Positions 1 through 5,807 of a stretch of DNA of 5,807 bases are shown here, one piece after another. The DNA lies in contig DFSS01000051.1 in NCBI GenBank assembly GCA_002381225.1, positions 1-5,807 of the forward strand, given 5' to 3'. Under the pieces are notes generated by a model that did not search any database, was not told the origin of the DNA, and worked only from the letters and a program-made list of their open reading frames with translations. Each line of letters opens with the position of its first letter. The stretch's first letter is position 1. Source of the DNA: Flavobacteriales bacterium UBA3431 (GTDB taxonomy: Bacteria; Bacteroidota; Bacteroidia; Flavobacteriales; Schleiferiaceae). Position numbers and translations under genes: made by a program.

Positions 1-635
1 AGCTTCCTCGCCACCATCAACCCATCTCTAAAAGGCAGCAGCTGGTGTTCGACGCGGGGATCGGAAGCGATTTTGGCGTTGTAGGCACGTAGCCCGACCG
101 TTTCGTGGTCTTGGTGCTCGGGCTCGGCAACCTTACCGCTCCACAAAACATTGTCGGCGATGATCACCCCTCCGGGGCGAACGCGGTCCACGACCAGGTC
201 GAAGTAGGCGGAATAGTTTTCCTTGTCCGCATCAATGAAGACGAGATCCCAGGGGCCGTCCAGGGACGGGGCAATGTCCAGGGCATTGCCGATGTGAAGT
301 TGGATGCGGTCCGCAAAGCCGGCTTTCTCCATAAAACGCTTGATGCGGGGACGGAGTTCGGCGTTGATGTCAATCGTATGGATGATGCCGCCTTCGGCAA
401 GACCTTCGGCCATACAAAGGGCGGAATAGCCGGTGTAGGTGCCAATTTCCAGGACCCGCGCAGGGCGCAAGAGATGCGAGATGAGGCTTAAGAAACGGCC
501 CTGTTGGTGACCGCTGAGCATGCGCGGCATGAGGACCTCTTGCCACGTTTCGCGTTCGAGGGCGGCGAGGGTTTCGCTGTGGGGCGCCGTGAATTCGCCG
601 GCGTAGGCGTCAATGTGGGAAGGGAGGAATTCCAT
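1..635 (-). CDS. Class I SAM-dependent O-methyltransferase (Methyltransf_3 / caffeoyl-CoA OMT-like), 3' end cut by window
   Basis: This would transfer a methyl group from S-adenosylmethionine to a hydroxyl on a small molecule; the natural substrate cannot be told from sequence. The frame is open for 211 codons from the ATG at 635 and runs off the window reading ...MVARK, so only a few residues are probably missing. Visible motifs are the SAM-binding glycine loop VLEIGTYTGYSAL (residues 61-73), the strand-2 acidic residue in HTIDIN (D89), DLVFIDADKENY (130-141, with the metal- and catalysis-linked Asp/Lys of catechol and caffeoyl-CoA OMTs), and GGVIIADNVLWSGKV (155-169) with the D161-N162 pair. 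This pattern indicates the cation-dependent OMT family. No signal peptide is present, so it is cytoplasmic. There is no in-frame start between the upstream stop and this ATG, which fixes the start. It lies 37 nt downstream of the M16 peptidase and is probably co-transcribed with it. Family assignment is firm; substrate is unknown. Confidence 0.93.
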   Translation of the reverse strand, partial: MEFLPSHIDAYAGEFTAPHSETLAALERETWQEVLMPRMLSGHQQGRFLSLISHLLRPARVLEIGTYTGYSALCMAEGLAEGGIIHTIDINAELRPRIKRFMEKAGFADRIQLHIGNALDIAPSLDGPWDLVFIDADKENYSAYFDLVVDRVRPGGVIIADNVLWSGKVAEPEHQDHETVGLRAYNAKIASDPRVEHQLLPFRDGLMVARK

Positions 636-672
636 CTCGGGAAGGTACGAAGGGAGGAGAAAGCTGGGTGGG
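636..672 (-). other. 37-nt spacer between M16 peptidase and O-methyltransferase
   Basis: This is the widest gap in the window. Read on the coding strand it is pyrimidine-rich. It shows no Shine-Dalgarno-like purine stretch before the ATG, no Bacteroidota-type -7 element (TAnnTTTG) and no hairpin followed by a T-run. I therefore see no terminator or promoter here, and the methyltransferase is most simply the next cistron of the same transcript. Confidence 0.5.
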
Positions 673-1923
673 TCAGGCTTTGGGCACGAAGCGCAACGCG
701 CTAATTTGCGAGGGATCAAACACCCGTTGGGCCACATCCTGCATTTGGGCGGGGGTGACCGCGTCAATTTTGGTGACCATCTCGGAGAAGGTATCCACCC
801 GATTGAAGGTCAAGAGGGATTTGCCCAGGGCGGTCATGAGATTGGCGTTGCTCTCTTGGGCCAGGGCCATTTGGCCAAGGAGTTGCGTTTTGGCTTTGCT
901 AAACTGCAGACTGCCCAAACGGACCTCACGCAGCTGTTTAAGCTCCCGCAGTATGAGTCGTTGACAACGATCCATGGCCTCTTCATCGGTTCCGGCATAA
1001 ATACCCCAAATCCCAGTATCACTATAGGGATTCAAGAAACTTTCGATTTGATAGGCAATGCCATGGCGTTCCCGGATGTGCAAATTCAAACGTGAATTCA
1101 TGGCGGGACCACCCAGGAGATTGTTAACGAGCACAAGCGCGGGCAGATCGGCGTGGTGGGCATCTAGTCCGGTGCCCCCCATAACGAGATGGCACTGGTG
1201 GATGTCAAGGGCTCGATGTTCTGTACGAGCGATAATCGGCGGAGCAGGTAGACGACTAGGCGGGGGGCCTTGTGCCTCCCAAGGCGCGGCATACTTCATG
1301 GCTAGACGCTCAAACTGCTTGGCCGAAATGCCTCCCACGGAGGAAAGGACAGCCCGCTCAGGCCGGTAATTTCGGTGGACAAAGTCCAGCACCTGCGCTC
1401 GGGTGAAACGGGGAACGGATTCTTCAGTACCCAGGATGTTTCGGCCTAGGGGGTGGTCTCCAAAAAGAAGCGCATCAAATTCATCAAAAATGAGTTCGGA
1501 GGGGCTATCTCGATAGGAATCAATTTCATCCAAAATAACCTCCTTCTCTTTGGGAATTTCCCTTTCAGGGAACCGGGCATTTTGGATAATGTCAAACAAT
1601 AGTTCCATGGAGCGCCCGTAATGAGGCACCAAAAAACTGGCATAGAGCGTGGTATCCTCTTTGCCCGTGTAGGCGTTCAATTCACCGCCCACGTCCTCAA
1701 TGCGGGAAAGGATATGATACGCCTTTCGGCGCGTGGTTCCTTTGAAAAGGAGATGCTCGATAAAATGCGCCAGGCCTTCCTCGTCGGGTCCTTCATCGCG
1801 TGAGCCCGTCTGCAAAATAAGACCCACGTGACCTGTGGGAGATGCCACCTGCTGGTGGATCCATCTCAGTCCATTGGGGAGGGTTCCCGTGATAAAGTCG
1901 GGACGTTCAAGGGGGGGTGTCAC
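673..1923 (-). CDS. M16 family zinc metallopeptidase (insulinase/processing-peptidase type, M16B-like)
   Basis: This 416-residue zinc peptidase has the inverted zinc motif HFIEH at residues 53-57 (ligands H53 and H57, catalytic base E56). The third ligand is E133 in VILDEIDSYRDSP, at the expected spacing of about 75 residues. The second domain carries LGGPAMNSRLNLHIRERHGIAY (about 270-291), with the R284/Y291 substrate-binding pair seen in M16B enzymes. Having both halves in one short chain suggests a self-pairing homodimer rather than the catalytic/inactive heterodimer of mitochondrial processing peptidase; that is inference. The N-terminus lacks a signal peptide, so the protein is probably cytoplasmic and acts on peptides. 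The start is GTG, three nt after the TAA of the upstream S9 gene and in the same frame. That stop closes the frame, so GTG is the earliest possible start, and it places the usual LPNGLRWI strand near the N-terminus. All active-site residues are intact. Confidence 0.95.
   Translation of the reverse strand: MTPPLERPDFITGTLPNGLRWIHQQVASPTGHVGLILQTGSRDEGPDEEGLAHFIEHLLFKGTTRRKAYHILSRIEDVGGELNAYTGKEDTTLYASFLVPHYGRSMELLFDIIQNARFPEREIPKEKEVILDEIDSYRDSPSELIFDEFDALLFGDHPLGRNILGTEESVPRFTRAQVLDFVHRNYRPERAVLSSVGGISAKQFERLAMKYAAPWEAQGPPPSRLPAPPIIARTEHRALDIHQCHLVMGGTGLDAHHADLPALVLVNNLLGGPAMNSRLNLHIRERHGIAYQIESFLNPYSDTGIWGIYAGTDEEAMDRCQRLILRELKQLREVRLGSLQFSKAKTQLLGQMALAQESNANLMTALGKSLLTFNRVDTFSEMVTKIDAVTPAQMQDVAQRVFDPSQISALRFVPKA
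1911..1917. repeat. Homopolymeric G7 (C7 on coding strand) at the M16 gene start
   Basis: Seven consecutive Cs on the coding strand cover codons 3-5 of the M16 peptidase (ACA CCC CCC CTT). Loss of one C would lead to a TGA about 18 codons from the start. Gain of one C would create a TGA at the sixth codon. Tract-length changes would therefore switch the gene off. At seven bases this may be chance or a sequencing risk rather than a true contingency locus. Confidence 0.6.
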
Positions 1924-1926
1924 GAA

Positions 1927-4020
1927 TTACTTCAACCAAGTGTCCAACCAAGAGAAGAACTCGGAATGCCATACTAATCCATTCTGGGGACTCATAACCC
2001 AATGCCCCTCTTCTGGGAAGTAAAGGAAGCGAGATGGAATACCACGCAGTTGGGCGGCTTGATACGCCTCCATGCCTTGGTTCACGGGTACCCGGAAATC
2101 ATTCCCGCCATGGATGACCAAAAGCGGAGCGGTCCAGTTTTGGACAAAGTTCATGGGGTTGTAGTCCGTGTAGGCCTTGGGAACTTCCGCCGTCCAATAG
2201 GGACCACCTACGTCCTTGTTGGCAAAAAACATTTCTTCCGTGGTGAGGTACCAGCTCTTCATGTCGAAGAGACCACAGTGGCTGATCAAAGCCTTGAAGC
2301 GGTTTTCATGGATGCCCGCCAGCATGTAGACGGAGTATCCGCCATAGGAAGCCCCTACCGCACCGAGCTTGTTGGCATCGACGTAGGGCTCTTTGGCCAA
2401 CGTATCCACCGCGGCGAGGTAGTCGCGCATGGCTTGACCGCCCCAGTCGCCAGAGATTTGCTCATTCCACTCCTTACCAAATCCAGGAACCCCGTGGCGG
2501 TTGGGCGCAATAACGATGTAGCCCTGCGCAGCCATCAACTGAAAATTCCATCGGTAGCTGTAGAAGGCGCTGACGGCACTTTGAGGCCCGCCCTGACAAT
2601 AGAGGAGGGTGGGGTATTTCTTTTCAGGGTCAAAATTGGGAGGGAAGAAGACCCATGTCAGCATTTTGCCGCCGTCGCTGGTAGAAATCCAACGCTTTTC
2701 AATTTTACCCATGGCCAAATCCTCGTAGAGGGAGGCGTTCTCTGAGGTAAAGGATTTCGCGGCGACGTCCTCTTTCTTGGCATTCAAAAGGTAGAGTTCC
2801 GTGGCGTGATTTTGGTCTTGGCGCTCCGCGATGACCGTGTTGCCGGACACGCCAAAACCTCCATAGTTGTAGTCGCCAGAGGTCAATGCGGTCACTTTTT
2901 TCGCGGCCAGTCCATTTTTACCCGTCATCAAATCCAAGCGGCGAAGTTGCTGGGTGCCTTCCGTCGTCTCGTTGTAGATGATGCAGGAGGAGGAAGCCCA
3001 CTTAAAGTCGTTGATGTATTCGGCCGCCACCACAGGCTGGAGCGCACGCTTTTCACCGGCGGAGGCTACGTCCACGATGTAGAGTTGGTTGACGTCGCTT
3101 TCGTAGCCGTCTTCGGGCATGGCGACAAAAGCCAACCATTTTCCGTCGGGCGAAAAAGTGGGATGGTTGTCGTAGCCGCCCAAACCGTTTAAGGTGCTGG
3201 TTCGGCCCGTTTCACGATCGTAGAGGTAGAGTTTGCTGTCCGTGTGAAGGGTGAATTCCTTGCCGTTTTCCGTCTTCTTGCTGGCATAAACGATGAAGCG
3301 TCCGTCTGGGCTAATGTCAAAGCTTTCAGCGCCGCCAAATGGAGGGAGTGGGCTGTGCACTTTTTCTCCGGCCATGATGTCTGTGAATTTGCCCGTCCAG
3401 GAGGTCTTGCTTGGGTCCACCACCATGTACGCGATGTGGTTGTAGGAATAGTCTGTCCAGCTGTCCCAGTGTCGGTACATCAAGTCATCGTATACCGCGT
3501 AATTCGCTTTGGGGGCTTCGGGGTGGCGTTGCGCGGGAGTTTGGTCCATTTGAACTCGGGTCACAAAAGCCACAAGGAGGCGGCCGTCGTTCAACTCGAC
3601 CACTTTGGCATCTCCCATACCGCCTTCCACATCGGTTAAAATCGTAGGAAGTTCGGTCATGCCGCCATTGACTTTGGCCAGCCACAGCTGGCCGCCAGAA
3701 AAGTAGCCATAGCGTTCTCCACCACGGAGGAAGAAGGCCCCGTACTCGCTTGCCTTGGTTTCGGCCAAAACTGTGTATTCTCCGGTCGCCAATTCTCCCA
3801 AGTATAGGTCGCGGTTGCCACGGTTCGCATCCGTGTCGTAGTGGGTAATGCCGTATAGAACTAGACCGTTTTCACTCACATCGTCCAGGCTTACACGGCC
3901 GAGCTCCCACAATTTTTGGGGAGTCATCACCTCCGTTTTGCCGGAGGCTTGGTCTGATTGTGCCGATGCACTGAAGGTCAACGCAGCCAGGGCTGCCGTG
4001 AAGATTAAAGCGTTTTTCAT
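1927..4020 (-). CDS. Secreted S9 family serine peptidase, dipeptidyl-peptidase 5 (DPP5)-like
   Basis: This prolyl-oligopeptidase-family exopeptidase probably removes dipeptides from oligopeptides in the periplasm. The chosen ATG at 4020 gives 697 residues and a clean Sec signal peptide: MKN, a hydrophobic core, then ASA before Q21. The in-frame ATG at 4044 would add eight polar residues before the signal and overlap the upstream gene, so it is less likely. Residues about 30-430 form a beta-propeller with PD40/TolB-like repeats (ISPDGRF at 236, FSPDGKW at 289) and the family-typical DDLMYRHWD stretch (178). The alpha/beta-hydrolase domain follows, with the oxyanion region LLYCQGGPQS, nucleophile S558 in GASYGG, D641 in GGNDFRVP and H673 in EEGHW. 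The C-terminal half closely resembles Bacteroidota DPP5 such as that of Porphyromonas gingivalis, as I recall that sequence. No DPP IV-type Glu-Glu helix motif was seen, which argues against DPP IV. The gene starts 4 nt after DUF4286. Exact specificity is inferred. Confidence 0.93.
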   Translation of the reverse strand: MKNALIFTAALAALTFSASAQSDQASGKTEVMTPQKLWELGRVSLDDVSENGLVLYGITHYDTDANRGNRDLYLGELATGEYTVLAETKASEYGAFFLRGGERYGYFSGGQLWLAKVNGGMTELPTILTDVEGGMGDAKVVELNDGRLLVAFVTRVQMDQTPAQRHPEAPKANYAVYDDLMYRHWDSWTDYSYNHIAYMVVDPSKTSWTGKFTDIMAGEKVHSPLPPFGGAESFDISPDGRFIVYASKKTENGKEFTLHTDSKLYLYDRETGRTSTLNGLGGYDNHPTFSPDGKWLAFVAMPEDGYESDVNQLYIVDVASAGEKRALQPVVAAEYINDFKWASSSCIIYNETTEGTQQLRRLDLMTGKNGLAAKKVTALTSGDYNYGGFGVSGNTVIAERQDQNHATELYLLNAKKEDVAAKSFTSENASLYEDLAMGKIEKRWISTSDGGKMLTWVFFPPNFDPEKKYPTLLYCQGGPQSAVSAFYSYRWNFQLMAAQGYIVIAPNRHGVPGFGKEWNEQISGDWGGQAMRDYLAAVDTLAKEPYVDANKLGAVGASYGGYSVYMLAGIHENRFKALISHCGLFDMKSWYLTTEEMFFANKDVGGPYWTAEVPKAYTDYNPMNFVQNWTAPLLVIHGGNDFRVPVNQGMEAYQAAQLRGIPSRFLYFPEEGHWVMSPQNGLVWHSEFFSWLDTWLK

Positions 4021-4024
4021 GCGG

Positions 4025-4339
4025 TCAAGGGGTTTGTTCGTCAATGAGTTCTAACAGGGTGCGGAAGGCGACAAATTTGCCTTCGTAGCGTTCTTTGGTT
4101 TTGGCTTGTAGGCCGGGGGCGTACATCTGCTGGTAGAGCTGAAAATCCACCATGTCTTTAAAGCGGTACTGGATGGAGTAGGTGGTGCCGGACTCTTCGT
4201 CCACCATGACGCGGGTAAAGCGGCAATCCTGAAAAAGGCCTGTGGCGAGGACTTCTGGGATGTGAATGCCCATCATCCAACCCTTCCACTCCTCGTGGAC
4301 GCTATCGTCAATATTGATGGTGACGTTGTAGATGTACAT
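4025..4339 (-). CDS. DUF4286 family protein
   Basis: This 104-residue protein has the hallmarks of DUF4286: an N-terminal strand MYIYNVTINID, the block SVHEEWKGWMMGIHIPEVLATGLF (residues 13-36), a central YSIQYRF strand, and a C-terminal KFVAFRTLLELID segment. The family is widespread in Bacteroidota and has no established function. The alternation of strands and helices suggests a small alpha+beta, ferredoxin-like or dimeric-barrel fold; this is inference. No signal peptide or membrane segment is present, so it is cytoplasmic. It begins 2 nt after the stop of the lipoprotein gene and its TGA is 4 nt before the DPP5 ATG, so translation is probably coupled on both sides. No Shine-Dalgarno sequence is visible before its ATG. 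Confidence 0.88.
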   Translation of the reverse strand: MYIYNVTINIDDSVHEEWKGWMMGIHIPEVLATGLFQDCRFTRVMVDEESGTTYSIQYRFKDMVDFQLYQQMYAPGLQAKTKERYEGKFVAFRTLLELIDEQTP

Positions 4340-4341
4340 GA

Positions 4342-4917
4342 TTACAAGGTCGGATTTTCCGAGTTATCCGACAGCACGGTTCCGTTTCCCTTTTCCCAGT
4401 GATCCCACATACTTTGAAGGTGGTTGTCCAGGCTGTCGTGGTCGGCCATGAGTTCACGCATGGCGGCACAGCTTGTTTCGATTTCGGCAATGAGGGGAAG
4501 CAAGGCGTTTTTCTCGGATTCGAGCGCTTGGCGCACGACTTCCTCATCCAGCAAGCCTTTCTCGGCGTCGTGCTTGAGGGCGCGAACCTGTTCCAAACCG
4601 TAGGTCAATTGCGCTTCCCATTCGGCATAAGACTGCAGTTCAAACCATCGACTCGTCTGACGGTAGTGGTACTTGAGCACCTCAAATTCATTCCGGAAAA
4701 AGGGTTCATGCACCGAATCAAAGCGCTTGGTGCGGGCAATGGATGCATGGCGCTCCAAATCCGCATAGTCTACTTCAATTCCCTCCGCATAGAGTCCTTG
4801 GAGGGATACAAGGGCGGCTTCCGTATCGGCTTCCAAACGCTTTAAATCGCTCGCATAGGGGTGCGAACAGGCGCTAAGTAGGCCGACACAAAGGCCCAAA
4901 ATCAGATAGTTCTTCAT
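4342..4917 (-). CDS. Uncharacterised lipoprotein, mostly alpha-helical
   Basis: I do not recognise this 191-residue protein. It begins with a lipoprotein signal: K2, a hydrophobic stretch at residues 4-14, and the lipobox L14-S15-A16-C17, so C17 should be lipidated after signal peptidase II cleavage. The mature part is rich in Glu, Leu, Ala and Asp with few Gly or Pro until the tail. This predicts long helices, with coiled-coil-like stretches around 25-45 and 110-175. Aromatic residues cluster at 73-105 (PFFRNEFEV, YHYRQ, RWFELQSY). The residues after C17 (SHPYAS) lack the acidic residues of the Bacteroidota surface-export signal, so a periplasm-facing anchor is more likely than surface display; that is inference. 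Its ATG overlaps the serS stop codon (ATGA), so its translation is probably coupled to serS. The role is unknown; a structural or scaffolding envelope protein is possible. Confidence 0.87.
   Translation of the reverse strand: MKNYLILGLCVGLLSACSHPYASDLKRLEADTEAALVSLQGLYAEGIEVDYADLERHASIARTKRFDSVHEPFFRNEFEVLKYHYRQTSRWFELQSYAEWEAQLTYGLEQVRALKHDAEKGLLDEEVVRQALESEKNALLPLIAEIETSCAAMRELMADHDSLDNHLQSMWDHWEKGNGTVLSDNSENPTL
4914..4917 (-). promoter_or_regulatory. ATGA stop/start overlap coupling serS to the lipoprotein gene
   Basis: The ATG of the lipoprotein gene and the TGA of serS share bases (coding-strand ATGA). No Shine-Dalgarno sequence precedes the ATG (coding strand TTTGACCGCATCACCGC). Terminating ribosomes re-initiating here is the simplest way the downstream gene is translated. 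Confidence 0.6.
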
Positions 4918-5807
4918 GCGGTGATGCGGTCAAAACCGGTATACGGGCGAAGCACTTCTGGAATGGCAATGCCATCAGGGCCTTGATTGTTCTCTAGCAA
5001 GGCAGCGACAATGCGCGGCAAGGCCAAGGCCGATCCGTTCAAGGTGTGTGCAAGGTGGGGCTTTTGGTCCTCCGTGCTGCGGTAGCGAAGCATTAAACGG
5101 TTGGCTTGGAAGGTCTCAAAGTTGGAGACAGAGGAAACCTCCAACCAGCGCTCCTGGGCTGCAGACCATACCTCGAAGTCGTAGGTCAGGGCAGAGGTGA
5201 AGCCCATGTCGCCGCCGCACAAACGCAGGATGCGGTAGTGCAAGCCCAAATCTTGGAGGAGTCCGGCCACATGGGCCACCATCTCATCCAAGCGGTCGTA
5301 GGATTTGCTGGGATGTTCGACGCAAACGATTTCCACCTTGTCAAACTGGTGCAAGCGGTTCAAGCCGCGCACATCCTTGCCATAGGAACCGGCCTCGCGG
5401 CGGAAGCAGGGGCTGTAGGCCGTCATTTTGATGGGCAGATCGGCTTCCGGTACAATTTCGTCGCGGAGCAAATTGGTCACGGGGACCTCCGCTGTAGGAA
5501 TGGCGTACAAATTGTCCTCCGTCATGTGGTACATCTGGCCTTCCTTGTCAGGCAATTGGCCCGTTCCAAATCCGGAAGCCTCGTTGATAAAGTGCGGGGG
5601 CTGCACTTCGAGGTAGCCCGCCGCAGTATTGCGGTCCAAGAAGAACTGGATTAATGCGCGCTGCAAGCGGGCTCCCTTCCCCGTGTACACGGGAAACCCA
5701 GCGCCTGTAATCTTCACGCCGCGTTCAAAGTCAATGAGTTTGTAGCGATCCGTCAACTCCCAGTGGGGGACAAATCCCTCGGCCAAATCGGGGGCCGAAC
5801 CCCAGGT
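4914..5807 (-). CDS. serS: Serine--tRNA ligase, N-terminus cut off by window edge
   Basis: This class II aminoacyl-tRNA synthetase charges tRNA-Ser (and tRNA-Sec where present) in the cytoplasm. The visible 297 residues are the catalytic domain. The frame is open to the window edge, beginning TWGSAPDLAEGF. The TTG at 5786 is an internal Leu, not a start. Numbering from the first visible residue, motif 1 lies in GARLQRALIQFFLD (45-58), the serine-pocket TAE at 105-107, and motif 2 FRREAGSYG at 135-143 followed by RLHQFDKVE. The EVSSVSNFETFQANR block is at about 223-237. Motif 3 is LNGSALALPR (256-265), where many bacteria have a GLAVGR-type sequence; the variant here matches Bacteroidota SerS. 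Compared with a usual length of about 420 residues, about 125 are missing, corresponding to the tRNA-binding coiled-coil arm and linker. It is the most upstream gene of the visible operon. The sequence seen is intact. Confidence 0.98.
   Translation of the reverse strand, partial: TWGSAPDLAEGFVPHWELTDRYKLIDFERGVKITGAGFPVYTGKGARLQRALIQFFLDRNTAAGYLEVQPPHFINEASGFGTGQLPDKEGQMYHMTEDNLYAIPTAEVPVTNLLRDEIVPEADLPIKMTAYSPCFRREAGSYGKDVRGLNRLHQFDKVEIVCVEHPSKSYDRLDEMVAHVAGLLQDLGLHYRILRLCGGDMGFTSALTYDFEVWSAAQERWLEVSSVSNFETFQANRLMLRYRSTEDQKPHLAHTLNGSALALPRIVAALLENNQGPDGIAIPEVLRPYTGFDRITA

Noticed and set aside
105..491. 128-residue plus-strand open frame opposite the O-methyltransferase
   Set aside because: Antisense in codon register with a methyltransferase frame that shows all SAM-binding motifs; a shadow.
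613..1095. 160-residue plus-strand open frame overlapping the 3' end of the M16 gene and the spacer
   Set aside because: No domain features; it lies opposite conserved M16 and OMT sequence and has low-complexity Gly/His-rich content typical of an antisense frame.
2002..2745. 247-residue plus-strand open frame opposite the DPP5-like gene
   Set aside because: It is in exact codon register with the real gene on the other strand. It stays open only because that gene rarely uses TTA, CTA and TCA codons. It shows no recognisable domain, and the opposite frame has an intact catalytic triad.
3485..3685. Short minus-strand frame inside the DPP5-like gene
   Set aside because: Out-of-frame shadow inside a well-supported beta-propeller coding region; no independent features.
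4021..4044. Upstream start for the DPP5-like gene at 4044
   Set aside because: It would overlap the DUF4286 gene by 20 nt and put eight polar residues before the signal peptide. The ATG at 4020 gives a standard signal peptide and normal operon spacing.
5106..5654. 182-residue plus-strand open frame opposite serS
   Set aside because: Codon-register antisense of the SerS catalytic domain; not a gene.
5784..5786. TTG at 5786 as the start of serS
   Set aside because: The frame stays open to the window edge and the upstream residues (TWGSAPD) fit the SerS linker; the N-terminal arm is missing because of the window boundary.

Overview
The window looks like a piece of a Bacteroidota chromosome, probably Flavobacteriales-like but with a moderately high GC content (a little over half G+C by eye). 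The phylum call rests on protein type. The SerS has the Bacteroidota-style motif 3 (NGSALALPR). The DUF4286 protein and the dipeptidyl-peptidase 5-like S9 peptidase belong to families typical of this phylum. Gene starts lack Shine-Dalgarno sequences, as is usual there. Family assignments come from recognising motifs and sequence style, not from a database search.

All six genes lie on the minus strand, so transcription runs from the high-coordinate end to the low end. In transcription order they are: serS (5' end cut off by the window, 5807-4914); an uncharacterised lipoprotein (4917-4342); a DUF4286 protein (4339-4025); a secreted DPP5-like S9 serine peptidase (4020-1927); a cytoplasmic M16 zinc peptidase (1923-673); and a class I SAM-dependent O-methyltransferase (635-1, last few codons beyond the window). 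The first four junctions are a 4-nt overlap, then gaps of 2, 4 and 3 nt. The fifth is a 37-nt gap. There is no non-coding stretch above 37 nt and no obvious terminator or promoter, so the block reads as one operon with its promoter upstream of the window.

Together the genes suggest a housekeeping and peptide-catabolism cluster. SerS charges tRNA-Ser. The S9 enzyme would trim oligopeptides in the periplasm, and the M16 enzyme would degrade peptides in the cytoplasm. The lipoprotein, the DUF4286 protein and the methyltransferase have no assigned partner here. I see no mobile element, CRISPR array, RNA gene or phage gene, and no evidence of an exotic new system. The least understood pieces are the lipoprotein and the DUF4286 protein. 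The most unusual local sequence feature is a C7 tract (coding strand) directly after the GTG start of the M16 gene, in a junction where that start shares its frame with the preceding stop codon.
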